DNA from: JBOGGX01 sp050744245
Lineage (GTDB): Bacteria > Actinomycetota > Acidimicrobiia > Acidimicrobiales > JBOGGX01
Length of the DNA stretch: 36,206 bases
Assembly: GCA_050744245.1 (NCBI GenBank)
Contig: JBOGGX010000072.1
Location: forward strand, 1-36,206
Direction of reading: 5' to 3'
Position 1 is the stretch's first letter. Each line of letters begins with the position of its first letter. Below, piece by piece: positions 1 through 9,421 of this stretch. The translations under genes were made by a program, and so were the position numbers. The notes beneath the pieces are model-generated. The model made no database searches. It worked only from the letters and a program-made list of their open reading frames with translations, and was not told where the DNA came from.

Positions 1-259
1 CGGGACCGTGGGCGCGGCCCGCCGCCTCCTCGAGGGTCGCGGCCCGCTCGTCGATGCTGGCCTCGAGCACGGCGAGGAACAGGTCGACCTTGCTCCCGAA
101 CTGCGAGTACACGACGCCCTCGGAGAAACCGGCGTCCTCGGCGATCCGGGCGAGCGCGGCGCCGTGGTACCCGCGCTGCTCGAACTCGCGACGGGCCGAG
201 GCCAGCACCGCGGCGCGGTTCGCCGTGGTGCTCTCGGCGCGGGTCCGCCTCGGTGACAT
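1..259 (-). CDS. TetR/AcrR-family transcriptional repressor, N-terminal part
   Basis: The reading frame begins with ATG at 259-257 and runs off the left edge, so only the first 86 residues are present. It starts MSPRRTRAESTTANRAAVLA and continues through a helix-turn-helix of the TetR type: an alanine-rich first helix, then GYHGAALARIAEDAGFSEGV followed by YSQFGSKVDLFLAVLE, which matches the TetR consensus (G...T/A...IA..AGvs.g.vY.yF..K..L). The ligand-binding domain lies outside the window, so the inducer and target cannot be judged. There is no Shine-Dalgarno sequence; a sigma70-type promoter ends six bases before the ATG, and a near-perfect palindrome overlaps it, indicating autorepression. 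Confidence 0.85.
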   Translation of the reverse strand, partial: MSPRRTRAESTTANRAAVLASARREFEQRGYHGAALARIAEDAGFSEGVVYSQFGSKVDLFLAVLEASIDERAATLEEAAGRAHGP

Positions 260-294
260 AGTGATACTATCCACATAGTCACACTAGCTGTCAA
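257..294 (-). promoter_or_regulatory. Promoter and autoregulatory operator of the TetR gene
   Basis: On the minus strand a perfect -35 box TTGACA (294-289) is followed after 17 bases by GATAGT (271-266), a 4/6 match to the -10 consensus. Six bases then separate the -10 from the ATG, so transcription should begin at or next to the start codon (leaderless mRNA). An imperfect palindrome, TAGTGATACTAT, spacer CCAC, ATAGTCACACTA (259-286), pairs at 10 of 12 positions and covers the -10 box and spacer. A TetR dimer bound here would block RNA polymerase. Sequence features are direct; autoregulation is inferred. Confidence 0.7.
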
Positions 295-396
295 GCTCGA
301 CAGGTTGCGCGACCAAGCCGCGTCGGCCCTCCTCCCGAGCGCGGGCGCGCAGGACCACAGCGAAGAAGGGTGGAACCGGCCCGATCACCCAGCGAG

Positions 397-472
397 TGTC
401 ACCCAGGTACCGGAACCACTGTCACGCCAGGTACCGGAACCGCGTCCCGAAAAGTGTCGCCCTACCGGAGCC
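397..472. repeat. Three tandem copies of a 21-24 bp repeat, possible insertion-sequence end
   Basis: Two near-identical units with core CCAGGTACCGGAACC lie at 397-417 and 420-441, each preceded by TGTCAC, and a degenerate third (TGTCGCCC then TACCGGAGCC) lies at 455-472. A second short direct repeat, CGCTGCACTCCCG, occurs at 504-516 and 531-543. No credible gene covers 295-661. Tandem repeats of this TGTCAC...GGTACCGG style are reminiscent of transposase-binding ends of insertion sequences in actinobacteria, but no transposase is present. The identity is inference; the repeats themselves are plain. Confidence 0.5.
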
Positions 473-661
473 AAGATGTCCAGCATCACCGAGCTCGCAC
501 AGGCGCTGCACTCCCGCTGGTCCGCACACACGCTGCACTCCCGTGTCACTCCCGCTGTCAGTCCCGCCGCTTGTGACCAACTCGTGACCACGAGGTGGAT
601 CGACAGCCCGACTGCCGCTCGAAGCCACCCCGTGACCAGCAACATCACCGTCACGATGCGG

Positions 662-746
<85 letters not shown>

Positions 747-817
747 GAGTGGAGCGACCAGGCTAGCAGCCGTCCCTGTCGGCCTCCGGTGGTCGGAAAC
801 GGCCGGAACCGGCCACC

Positions 818-823
818 TACAGT
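818..823 (+). promoter_or_regulatory. -10 element TACAGT for the fhaA operon
   Basis: TACAGT lies eight bases upstream of the fhaA ATG, with no Shine-Dalgarno sequence between, so the transcript would start at or within a base or two of the start codon. No convincing -35 box is visible. This would be the only obvious promoter for fhaA-fhaB-pstP-rodA-pbpA, whose genes touch or overlap. Confidence 0.5.
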
Positions 824-831
824 GTCCGCCA

Positions 832-1491
832 ATGGGACTCAAGGGCTTCGAGCGTCGGCTCGAGCGCATGGTGGAGGGTGTGTTCGCCCGCGCCTTTCGC
901 AGCGGTCTGCGGCCCATCGAGGTCGGTCGGCGGATGGTGCGCGAGATCGACGACAACCGGTCGGTCGACGTGCGGGGACGGACGGTGGTGCCCAACCAGT
1001 TCACCGTGCGCCTCTCGGCCGACGACAAGGCCCGGTTCGCCGACATCCAGGAGACCCTCGGCCGGGAGCTGGCCGACGCCGCCCGTGAGCACGCCCGCGA
1101 CGAGGGCTACACCTTCCTCGGTCCGGTCGAGGTCGAGCTGGTCGAGGACGGCGCCATGCGCACCGGCGCCTTCCAGATCGACACTCGCATGAAGGAGTCA
1201 CCCGGGGGCGCGGGCGCGGGCTCGCTCGTCCTGCCCACCGGCGAGCGGGTCGTGCTCTCCGAGCACGTCCTCAGCATCGGTCGGCTTCCCGAGTGCAACA
1301 TCGTGCTGGCCGACCCCAACGTGAGCCGCACCCACGCGGAGATCCGGCCGCGAGGTCACGGCTTCGTCGTCGTGGATCTGGGATCGACCAACGGCACACG
1401 GGTCAACGGGGTCAGGGTGGGCGAGCACCCGCTGGAGGACGGCGACGAGATCGCCTTCGGCAACACCCGCATGCGCTTCGAAGAGAGTTAG
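832..1491 (+). CDS. fhaA: FhaA-like protein: DUF3662 domain plus C-terminal FHA domain
   Basis: This 219-residue cytoplasmic protein reads phosphothreonine marks made by PknB-type kinases and, in mycobacteria, restrains peptidoglycan synthesis at pole and septum. Residues 1 to about 115 form the DUF3662 domain (MGLKGFERRLERMVEGVFAR through the GYTFLGPVEVEL segment). Residues about 128-215 form an FHA domain with the binding signature GRLPECNIVL, SRTHAEI and DLGSTNGTRVNG. Mycobacterial FhaA is about 530 residues because of a long disordered linker; here the linker is only about a dozen residues. The ATG at 832 is chosen because homology begins there and a -10 box sits just upstream. First gene of the cluster, 8 bp before fhaB. 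Confidence 0.92.
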   Translation: MGLKGFERRLERMVEGVFARAFRSGLRPIEVGRRMVREIDDNRSVDVRGRTVVPNQFTVRLSADDKARFADIQETLGRELADAAREHARDEGYTFLGPVEVELVEDGAMRTGAFQIDTRMKESPGGAGAGSLVLPTGERVVLSEHVLSIGRLPECNIVLADPNVSRTHAEIRPRGHGFVVVDLGSTNGTRVNGVRVGEHPLEDGDEIAFGNTRMRFEES

Positions 1492-1499
1492 CCGGCATC

Positions 1500-1987
1500 G
1501 TGTCCGAGCCGCTCCTCAACATCCTCAAGCTGTGCCTCCTCGCCCTGCTCTACCTGTTCTTCTTCCGCGTGCTCCGGGCGGTCTGGGCCGAGGTCGCGAC
1601 CGCCCGACCGGCAGAGGCCAAGGCCAAGCCACGGGGCCGGGGGAACCGCCGCTCCGACACGACCGCGACCAAGCTGCCCGGTGGACGCCGCAAGCGGGGT
1701 TCGGCGCCGACCGACGTGATCGTGGTCGAGCCGCCGGAACAGGCCGGCCGGCGTTACCCGCTGGGCGACGAGGTCACCGTCGGCCGAGCGGCCGGCTGCC
1801 AGATCATCATCGACGACAACTACGTCTCCCAGCTCCACGCCCGGCTGTTCCTGCGCGACGGCCAGCTGTTCGTCGAGGACCTCGGTTCCACGAACGGCAC
1901 CTATCTCAACCGGGGCAAGGTGTCGGGCCCCATGGTGATGCAGCGGGGTGACCGGCTCCAGGTGGGCAACACCGTGATGGAGGTTGC

Positions 1988-1991
<4 letters not shown>
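1500..1991 (+). CDS. fhaB: FhaB/FipA-like membrane-anchored FHA protein
   Basis: The 163-residue product starts at GTG 1500. An N-terminal membrane helix (about residues 6-26, LLNILKLCLLALLYLFFFRV) is followed by a basic linker rich in Lys/Arg and then an FHA domain at about residues 75-163. Binding-site motifs VGRAAGCQII, VSQLHARLF and DLGSTNGTYLN are intact. Length matches mycobacterial FhaB (about 155 aa), which bridges phosphorylated division proteins such as FtsZ and FtsQ. Its stop overlaps the pstP start (GTGA), so the two genes are translationally coupled. In family members a Thr near the N-terminal linker is phosphorylated by PknB; several linker Thr residues are available here. Confidence 0.92.
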
Positions 1992-3367
<1,376 letters not shown>

Positions 3368-3392
3368 GCCGGGCCGAGGGCCGACCGCACCC

Positions 3393-4718
3393 ATGCCATC
3401 GTCGACGCGACGCAACACCGAGCTCGGGCTGATCATCCTCGCCTTGCTCATCACGGTGGCCGCCTACGCCCTGGCCGGCATCGGCCGCACGTCGAGCATC
3501 CCGGCCAACATCTGGCCCTTCCTCGGCATCGTGCTCGGCCTGCTCGTCGCGGCCCACCTGTTCAACCGGCGGCTGGTGCCGCGGGCCGACGGCATCCTGC
3601 TGCCGCTGGCCGCCCTGCTCAACGGCATCGGCTATGTCTTCATCGCCCGGCTCAACCAGAACCTGGCCGACAACCAGGCGGCGTGGACCGGCCTCGGCAT
3701 CGTCGCCTACGTCGCGACCCTGCTCGTCGTCCGCCGGGCCCGCGACCTCCAGCGCTACCGCTACACGTTCATGGTGATCGGCCTCGGGCTGCTGCTCCTG
3801 CCGCTGGTGCCGTTCGTCGGCCGCGAGATCAACGGCGCGCAGATCTGGGTGAGCGTCGGGCCGATCAACTTCCAACCGGGCGAGTTCGCCAAGATCGCGC
3901 TGGCCGTCTTCTTCGCCGGCTACCTGGTCGACAAGCGCGAGCTGCTCGGCATGGCCACCTGGCCTGGCTTCCGGCCTATGCTGCCCGACCCGAAGCACCT
4001 GGGCCCGGTGCTCGTGGCCTGGGGCGTGTCGTTGTTGGTCATGGTGACCCAGAAGGACCTGGGCTCCTCGCTGCTGTTCTTCGCCCTGTTCATCCTGATG
4101 GTGTGGATCTCGACCGAGCGCAGCGCCTACCTGGCCGTCGGCACCGCGCTCTTCGCCGCCGGTGCGTACTTCGCGTGGAGCACGTTCGGCCACGTCGAGG
4201 ACCGCATCGTGACCTGGCTCAACCCGTGGCCCGACGGGCAGCGTGAGGGATTCCAGGTCATCCAGAGCTGGTTCGCGTTGGCGTGGGGCGGCATGTCGGG
4301 CACGGGCATCGGCCTGGGCGAGCCCGACCGGATCCCCGTGGTCGAGACCGACTTCATCTTCTCGGCCATCGGCGAGGAGCTCGGGCTGTTCGGAGCGGCC
4401 GCGGTGATCACCACATTCCTGCTGATCATCGGCGCCGGCCTCCGCATCGCGGTCCGGTCCACCGAACCCTTCGAGAAGCTGCTGGCCGCCGGGCTCACCG
4501 TCCTCATCGGCATACAGGCGTTCATCATCATGGCCGGGGTGACCCGGCTCCTCCCGCTCACCGGCGTCACCCTGCCGTTCGTTTCGTACGGGGGATCGTC
4601 GCTGCTGGCCAACTACGTGTTGCTGGCCCTGCTCATGCGGATCTCCGACGACGGCGCCGCTCGGGTCGAGCTGGCCGAGGCCAGGGCCGCCCCGCTCGTC
4701 GAGGCCGACCGTGAATAG
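3393..4718 (+). CDS. rodA: SEDS-family peptidoglycan glycosyltransferase RodA/FtsW
   Basis: This 441-residue polytopic protein has about 12 membrane helices and belongs to the SEDS family that polymerises lipid II into glycan strands. Diagnostic segments are NGAQIWVSVGPINFQPGEFA, TQKDLGSSLLFF, the loop VVETDFIFSAIGEELG carrying the conserved Asp region, and GVTLPFVSYGGSSL near the end. Neighbourhood with pbpA and absence of division genes favour the elongation (RodA) role, as for mycobacterial Rv0017c. It begins 25 bp after pstP and its last eight bases overlap pbpA, so the polymerase and its transpeptidase partner are coupled. Confidence 0.94.
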   Translation: MPSSTRRNTELGLIILALLITVAAYALAGIGRTSSIPANIWPFLGIVLGLLVAAHLFNRRLVPRADGILLPLAALLNGIGYVFIARLNQNLADNQAAWTGLGIVAYVATLLVVRRARDLQRYRYTFMVIGLGLLLLPLVPFVGREINGAQIWVSVGPINFQPGEFAKIALAVFFAGYLVDKRELLGMATWPGFRPMLPDPKHLGPVLVAWGVSLLVMVTQKDLGSSLLFFALFILMVWISTERSAYLAVGTALFAAGAYFAWSTFGHVEDRIVTWLNPWPDGQREGFQVIQSWFALAWGGMSGTGIGLGEPDRIPVVETDFIFSAIGEELGLFGAAAVITTFLLIIGAGLRIAVRSTEPFEKLLAAGLTVLIGIQAFIIMAGVTRLLPLTGVTLPFVSYGGSSLLANYVLLALLMRISDDGAARVELAEARAAPLVEADRE

Positions 4719-6258
4719 GCAGCTCCGTCGGCTCGGAGCCGGCCTGATGGCGTGCTACGTCGCCCTGTTCGCCATGGTGAGCTGGATCCAGGTCGTGCGG
4801 GCCGACGAGCTGAACGAGCTCACCTGGGCCTGCCGCGAGGTCGACCAACCCCGATCCGAGCCACCGGGCGGGTTCTGCGCCAACAACCGGGCCATCTTCC
4901 GAGACTTCGACAGGGAGCGGGGCCAGATCGTGGCCGCCGACGGCACCGTGCTGGCCGAGACGGTGGAGGCCGGGGGCGACAGCCGGTTCGAGTTCCAGCG
5001 CCAGTACCCGACGGGCGACCTGTTCGGCCACGTCACGGGGTACTTCAACTTCAACTTCGGGGCCACCGGCGTCGAGCGGTCCTACAACGACGAGCTCGCC
5101 GGCGAGACGGCCGAGCAGGAGTGGCGGTCGCTGTCCGACCTGTTCGTCGAGCGCTCGAACATCGGCGACGTGGTGCTGACGCTGCGGGCCGACGTGCAGC
5201 AGATCGCCCGCGACGCGCTCGGCGAGCAGCGGGGGTCGGTCGTCGCCCTCGACCCGCGGGACGGCTCGATCCTCGCCCTGTGGAGCTTCGCCGCCTACGA
5301 CCCGAATCCATTGTCGAGCCATGACCTGGCCGCGGCCCAGCAGGCCAGGGACCAGCTCGAGGCCGACCCGGGCCGACCCCTGCGGGCCCGCACCTACCAG
5401 GAGCGGTTCCCGCCCGGCTCGACCTTCAAGGTGGTGACCGGGTCGACCGGCGTCGAGCTGGGGGTCGTGACCCCGGACGCCCCCGACTATCCGGTCAGCT
5501 CGGCCTACGACATCGACTTCACCGACGACGATCTCAACAACTTCGGCGGCTCGTCTTGCGGCGGCACCCTGTTCCGCATCCTGGCGGTGTCGTGCAACAC
5601 CGCCTTCGCCGAGATGGGCGCCGAGACCATCGGCGAACAGGGCATGGTCCAGGGCGCCGAGGCCTTCGGCTTCAACGACCGGCCGCCGCTCGACCTGCCC
5701 GCGGGCGCAGCGTCGGTGTTCAACACCGACTTCCCGGCCGATCAGGGCAACGGCCCGCTGGCCCGCAAGTCGATCGGGCAGGGCGACGTGGCCGCCACCC
5801 CGCTCGAGATGGCCCTGGTGGCGGCGGCGGTGGCGAACGACGGGGTGATCATGACGCCCCACGTCATGGCCGAGGTGCGCGACGAGGACGGCGAGCTGGT
5901 GACGGAGTACGGGCCGAGCGAGTGGCGCCGGGCCATCAGCACCGACACCGCCGCGACGATGCGGCAGGCCATGGTCGGCGTCGTCGAGAACGGCACCGCC
6001 ACCCGGCTCGCCATCGACGGCCTCGAGGTCGGCGGCAAGACGGGCACGGCCAGCCTCGAACCCCGGCCCGGTTCGCACGCGTGGACCATCGGGTTCGCCG
6101 GCCCGCCGGGCGAGCAGGCGACCGTCGCCGTCGCGGTGATCGTCGAGTCGCAGGAGGGACTCGACGAGGCCACCGGCGGACGCGTCGCCGCGCCGATCGC
6201 CCGGGCCGTCATGGAACGGATCCTGCAGGTCCAGGGCGTCCTCCCCGAGGGCGGCTGA
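4711..6258 (+). CDS. pbpA: Class B penicillin-binding protein PbpA (transpeptidase)
   Basis: The 515-residue product has one N-terminal membrane anchor (about residues 10-29) and a periplasmic transpeptidase domain. The three active-site motifs are intact: S237-T-F-K240, S294-C-N296 and K443-T-G445. Start is GTG 4711, inside the last codons of rodA in another frame. Class B PBPs crosslink glycan strands made by a partner SEDS protein, here RodA. Mycobacterial PbpA is about 490 residues, so length is normal. The residues between the anchor and domain contain two cysteines (CREVD and GFCANN), which could form a disulfide outside the cell. Confidence 0.94.
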   Translation: MNRQLRRLGAGLMACYVALFAMVSWIQVVRADELNELTWACREVDQPRSEPPGGFCANNRAIFRDFDRERGQIVAADGTVLAETVEAGGDSRFEFQRQYPTGDLFGHVTGYFNFNFGATGVERSYNDELAGETAEQEWRSLSDLFVERSNIGDVVLTLRADVQQIARDALGEQRGSVVALDPRDGSILALWSFAAYDPNPLSSHDLAAAQQARDQLEADPGRPLRARTYQERFPPGSTFKVVTGSTGVELGVVTPDAPDYPVSSAYDIDFTDDDLNNFGGSSCGGTLFRILAVSCNTAFAEMGAETIGEQGMVQGAEAFGFNDRPPLDLPAGAASVFNTDFPADQGNGPLARKSIGQGDVAATPLEMALVAAAVANDGVIMTPHVMAEVRDEDGELVTEYGPSEWRRAISTDTAATMRQAMVGVVENGTATRLAIDGLEVGGKTGTASLEPRPGSHAWTIGFAGPPGEQATVAVAVIVESQEGLDEATGGRVAAPIARAVMERILQVQGVLPEGG

Positions 6259-6276
6259 CCTCCAACCGCAACCGCC

Positions 6277-6301
6277 CCAAAACCGCCTCTGTGTCGGTTT
6301 G
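6277..6301. repeat. Dispersed palindromic intergenic repeat, copy 1 (terminator-like)
   Basis: This sequence begins CCAAAACCGCC, contains TCTGTGT and ends CGGTTTG. The ends AAACCG and CGGTTT form a stem around a nine-base loop. An almost identical copy in opposite orientation lies at 12094-12120 (one mismatch and one indel in the shared core). Placement between pbpA and pknB suggests a terminator or an extragenic palindromic repeat. Confidence 0.6.
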
Positions 6302-6373
6302 CGCGGGCTCTGCCTGCGGAACTCGACAGATTTGGGCCAGGATCACGGGCGGCCCGAGGGCGGCGGGTGTCTG

Positions 6374-6379
6374 TACGCT
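6374..6379 (+). promoter_or_regulatory. -10 element TACGCT for pknB
   Basis: TACGCT ends nine bases before the pknB ATG and there is no ribosome-binding site in between. pknB is thus likely to have its own promoter and a leaderless or near-leaderless transcript, rather than only read-through from pbpA, from which it is separated by a 130-bp gap with a hairpin. Confidence 0.45.
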
Positions 6380-6388
6380 TGACCCGCC

Positions 6389-8335
6389 ATGTCAGATCCG
6401 ACGCAGAAACCGGTCTTCAACGAGCGCTACGAGCTCCACCGCCGGATCGCTCGGGGCGGCATGGCCGAGGTCTACCTCGCCCGCGATCAGCTGCTCGACC
6501 GGCCGGTGGCGGTCAAGGTGCTGTTCCCAGACTTCGCCACCGACCCCGCGTTCGTAGCCCGGTTCCGGCGGGAGGCCCAGTCGGCGGCCAACCTCAACCA
6601 CCCCAACATTGTCGCCGTCTACGACTGGGGCAAGCAGGACTCCACCTACTTCATCGTGATGGAGTTCGTCGACGGGCGCAGCCTGGCCGACCTCATCCGC
6701 ACCGACGGCCCGCTCCACCCCGACCGGGCCGCCGACATCGCCATCGACATCGCCGCCGCCCTCGGCTTCGCCCACCGCAACGGGGTGATCCATCGGGATG
6801 TGAAGCCGGCGAACGTGCTCGTCACCTCCACCGGGCAGCTCAAGGTGGCCGACTTCGGCATCGCCCGGGCCAAGGGGGCCGGCACCGACGACCCGCTCAC
6901 CCAGGCGGGCACGGTCATGGGCACCGCCACCTATTTCTCCCCGGAGCAGGCCCAGGGGCTGCCCCTCGACCCCCGCAGCGACCTGTACTCGCTCGGCGTC
7001 GTCATGTACGAGATGGTCACCGGCCGGCCCCCGTTCTCCGGTGACAACCCGGTGTCGATCGCCTACCGCCACGTCCAGGACCAGCCCGAGGCGACCCGAT
7101 CGATCAACCCGGACGTGCCCGCAGACTTCGAGGCCATCGTCAACAAGCTGCTGGCCAAGATGCCGGCCGACCGCTATGCCTCGGCCGAGGACCTGAGGGC
7201 CGACCTCCGCCGCTTCCGCGAGGGCGAGCCGGTGCTGGCGGCCCAGGGGCTCGGCGCGGCGACCGCCGGCATGGCCGCGGTGGCCGCGACCCAGGCCGTG
7301 CGGACCACCGGCGCGTCGGCCACCACCGCGATCCCGGCGACGCCGACGACCGCGGCGCCGACGACCACCACCGAGGACGACGTCGAGTACTACGGGCCGA
7401 AGCGGGGCGGATGGTTCGTCGTGCTCGTCATCCTGCTGCTCGCCGCCTTGGGTGGTCTGATCTGGCTGCTGTGGCGCACCGTCTTCACCGACGACGAGGA
7501 GCCTCCGCCCACGCTGATCGAGGTGCCGTCGGTGGTGGAGCTCCCGGTCGACGAGGCCACCAACACGTTGCGGACGGCCGGCTTCGAGGTCACCCCCCGC
7601 ACCCAGGACAACGACCAGTTCGCCGAGGGCATCGTGTTCGAACAGGACCCGCCGGCCGGCACCCGGCTCGAAGAGGGCGAGACGGTCACCATCACGGTGT
7701 CGTCCGGCGCGGCCAGCAACGCCATCCCCGAGGTGCGGGGCGGGACCGAGCAACAGGCCAGGGATCTGCTGGCCGGGGCGTGCTTCACCAACGTCACCAG
7801 CGCCCAGCAACCCAACGACGAGGCCGAGGCCGGAACCGTGTTCGACGTCTCGCCGGCCGTCGGCACCGACGTGGCCTGCTCGACGGCGATCAACCTCGTC
7901 GTCTCCCATGGCCAGCGCACGATCCCCGACGTCACCGGCCTGTCGGTGGGCGAGGCCACCAACATCCTGGGCCAGAACGGTTACAGCTACGCCGGGAGCC
8001 AGGACGAGGCCTCGACCACGGTGCCCGCGGGCCGGGTCATCCGCTCCGATCCCCCGCAGGGCACGGCGGCCACCCAGGGCACGTCGGTCACCCTCGTCGT
8101 GTCGACCGGTCCGCCGACGACGGCCGTCCCCGACGTTGTCGACAACCCCGAGGATCAGGCCCGCCAGACCCTCACCACCGCCGGGTTCCAGGTCGCGATC
8201 GACCCTCAGTGCCAGGAGCCACAACAGGGCAACGACGAGCCCGGCACCGTGGCCGAGCAGAACCCGTCCGCCAACGCTCAGGCCGCGCCGGGATCGACGG
8301 TGACGGTCACGCTGTTCTGCCCGTCGAGCGACTGA
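6389..8335 (+). CDS. pknB: Transmembrane serine/threonine protein kinase PknB with PASTA domains
   Basis: The 648-residue kinase senses muropeptides/lipid II outside and phosphorylates cell-wall and division proteins inside. The kinase domain covers about residues 11-275: glycine loop ARGGMAEVYLAR, catalytic Lys43 (VAVKV), HRD loop with Asp137, Asn142, DFG with Asp155, and activation-loop threonines T171 and T175 before GTATYFSPEQ. T171 corresponds to an autophosphorylation site in mycobacterial PknB. An Ala/Thr-rich juxtamembrane region leads to a membrane helix at about 341-363, then four PASTA repeats (VPSVV, IPEVRG, IPDVTG, VPDVVD). The gene ends 29 bp inside the opposing amidotransferase gene. 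No separate pknA is present. Confidence 0.96.
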   Translation: MSDPTQKPVFNERYELHRRIARGGMAEVYLARDQLLDRPVAVKVLFPDFATDPAFVARFRREAQSAANLNHPNIVAVYDWGKQDSTYFIVMEFVDGRSLADLIRTDGPLHPDRAADIAIDIAAALGFAHRNGVIHRDVKPANVLVTSTGQLKVADFGIARAKGAGTDDPLTQAGTVMGTATYFSPEQAQGLPLDPRSDLYSLGVVMYEMVTGRPPFSGDNPVSIAYRHVQDQPEATRSINPDVPADFEAIVNKLLAKMPADRYASAEDLRADLRRFREGEPVLAAQGLGAATAGMAAVAATQAVRTTGASATTAIPATPTTAAPTTTTEDDVEYYGPKRGGWFVVLVILLLAALGGLIWLLWRTVFTDDEEPPPTLIEVPSVVELPVDEATNTLRTAGFEVTPRTQDNDQFAEGIVFEQDPPAGTRLEEGETVTITVSSGAASNAIPEVRGGTEQQARDLLAGACFTNVTSAQQPNDEAEAGTVFDVSPAVGTDVACSTAINLVVSHGQRTIPDVTGLSVGEATNILGQNGYSYAGSQDEASTTVPAGRVIRSDPPQGTAATQGTSVTLVVSTGPPTTAVPDVVDNPEDQARQTLTTAGFQVAIDPQCQEPQQGNDEPGTVAEQNPSANAQAAPGSTVTVTLFCPSSD

Positions 8336-8906
8336 GCCAGTTCTTCAACAGGTCACCACCCGACCCGGTGAGGATCGACTCCGGGTGGAACTGCACGCCC
8401 TCCACGTCGTGGTCGCGGTGGCGCAGCCCCATGACCGTGCCGTCGGCGGTCTCGGCGGTCACCTCGAGGACGTCGGGCAGCCCCGCACGATCGACGACGA
8501 GCGAGTGGTACCGGGTGGCCTCGATCGGGTTGGGTAGGCCGGTGAAGACGCCATCGCCCGTATGGCGGATCACCGAGGTCTTCCCGTGCATGACCTGGGC
8601 GGCCCGCACCACGTCGGCCCCGTACACCTGGCCGATGCACTGGTGCCCGAGGCACACGCCGAGCACGGGCCTGCGGCGCCGACCGCCGGCGAAGGTGCGG
8701 ATGACCTCGTTGGACAGCCCGGCGTCCTCGGGTCGACCGGGGCCGGGCGACACCAGCACGGCGTCGGGGTCGATGGCGAGCGCGTCGTCGATCGTGATGG
8801 CGTCGTGGCGGTGGACGACGGGTTCGGCGCCCAGCTCACCGAGGTACTGGACGAGGTTGTAGACGAACGAGTCGTAGTTGTCGACAACCAGCACCCGCGC
8901 CCCCAT
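8307..8906 (-). CDS. pabA: Glutamine amidotransferase component II of anthranilate/aminodeoxychorismate synthase
   Basis: The 199-residue class I glutamine amidotransferase releases ammonia from glutamine for anthranilate (tryptophan) or 4-amino-4-deoxychorismate (folate) synthesis. The oxyanion motif SPGPGRPEDAG, nucleophile Cys85 in GVCLGHQ, and His-Glu in QFHPES are intact. Sequence alone does not decide between TrpG and PabA; the orthologous position beside pknB in mycobacteria is annotated trpG, and the same uncertainty exists there. Start ATG 8906 is chosen because homology (RVLVVDNYDSFVYNL) begins at once and a TAGCCT element lies nine bases upstream. Convergent with pknB, overlapping by 29 bp; divergent from crgA across 44 bp. 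Confidence 0.93.
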   Translation of the reverse strand: MGARVLVVDNYDSFVYNLVQYLGELGAEPVVHRHDAITIDDALAIDPDAVLVSPGPGRPEDAGLSNEVIRTFAGGRRRRPVLGVCLGHQCIGQVYGADVVRAAQVMHGKTSVIRHTGDGVFTGLPNPIEATRYHSLVVDRAGLPDVLEVTAETADGTVMGLRHRDHDVEGVQFHPESILTGSGGDLLKNWLSRSTGRTA

Positions 8907-8915
8907 GGCCGCATG

Positions 8916-8942
8916 AGGCTACCGGAGCGGCTGCGGTAACCT
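8916..8942. promoter_or_regulatory. Divergent -10 elements for pabA and crgA
   Basis: Within the 44-bp intergenic region, TAGCCT on the minus strand (8921-8916) lies nine bases from the amidotransferase ATG, and TAACCT on the plus strand (8937-8942) lies eight bases from the crgA ATG. Neither gene has a Shine-Dalgarno sequence. The two promoters face outward and their -35 regions would overlap, so their use may be mutually exclusive. This is inference from spacing. Confidence 0.45.
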
Positions 8943-8950
8943 CGACGGTC

Positions 8951-9349
8951 ATGGCCAAGCCGGTGAAGCGCAAGGTCGAAGGCGGCCGGGTCACGAAGAA
9001 GCAGGGCTCGTCGGGTTCGTCCGGCTCGTCGGGTTCGTCGGGCTCGTCGGGTTCGTCGGGCTCGTCGGGCTCGTCTGGCCGGCCGGGCGCCGACGGCGGC
9101 GGGCGGACCACGTCGTCGACCTCGGGGCGCTACACCGCGCCGGTCCCCCAGGAGTTCAAGGTCAGCCCCCGCTGGGTGCCGGTGCTGATGTTCGTCCTCC
9201 TCGGTCTCGGCATCCTCGTCATCCTGCTCAACTACGTCGGGATCGTGCCCGCCATCGGGCCGCTCCCCGACGACACGAGCAACTGGTACCTGCTCATCGG
9301 GCTGGCGATGATCCTCGGCGGGATCATCACCGCCACGCAGTGGCACTGA
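8951..9349 (+). CDS. crgA: CrgA, divisome-associated two-helix membrane protein
   Basis: The 132-residue protein has the CrgA hallmark pair of helices: PRWVPVLMFVLLGLGILVIL followed by the loop containing PDDTSNWYLL and the second helix ending ITATQWH. CrgA recruits or regulates FtsZ, FtsQ, FtsI and CwsA at the division site in actinobacteria. Family members are about 85-95 residues; the extra length here is an N-terminal cytoplasmic extension with a basic start (MAKPVKRKVEGGRVTKKQ) and eight SSG repeats at residues 19-43. Location next to the pknB cluster is conserved from mycobacteria to streptomycetes. Confidence 0.94.
   Translation: MAKPVKRKVEGGRVTKKQGSSGSSGSSGSSGSSGSSGSSGSSGRPGADGGGRTTSSTSGRYTAPVPQEFKVSPRWVPVLMFVLLGLGILVILLNYVGIVPAIGPLPDDTSNWYLLIGLAMILGGIITATQWH
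9005..9079 (+). repeat. In-frame 9-bp microsatellite coding for (SSG)8 in crgA
   Basis: Eight tandem units of the type TCGTCGGGT or TCGTCGGGC encode Ser-Ser-Gly. Because each unit is nine bases, expansion or contraction by slippage keeps the frame. Synonymous third-base differences between units (TCC, TCT, GGC, GGT) show that the array is not perfectly fresh. Confidence 0.85.
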
Positions 9350-9392
9350 GCCGCCCCGGAGCCGAACCCACGGTGACCGGGAGGTTTCCGTC

Positions 9393-9412
9393 GAGTTACA
9401 CGCGTGTGACTC
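9393..9412. promoter_or_regulatory. 20-bp near-perfect palindrome upstream of the LD-carboxypeptidase gene
   Basis: GAGTTACACGCGTGTGACTC is its own reverse complement except for one pair (T/G at positions 5 and 16). It sits 44 bp after crgA and 23 bp before the next gene, with no run of T residues, so an operator is likelier than a terminator. The binding protein is unknown. Confidence 0.45.
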
Positions 9413-9421
9413 TCCCCAGCC

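Noticed and set aside
8836..9111. Minus-strand frame coding for a long Asp-Glu-Pro repeat
   Set aside because: It is only the antisense of the crgA SSG microsatellite.
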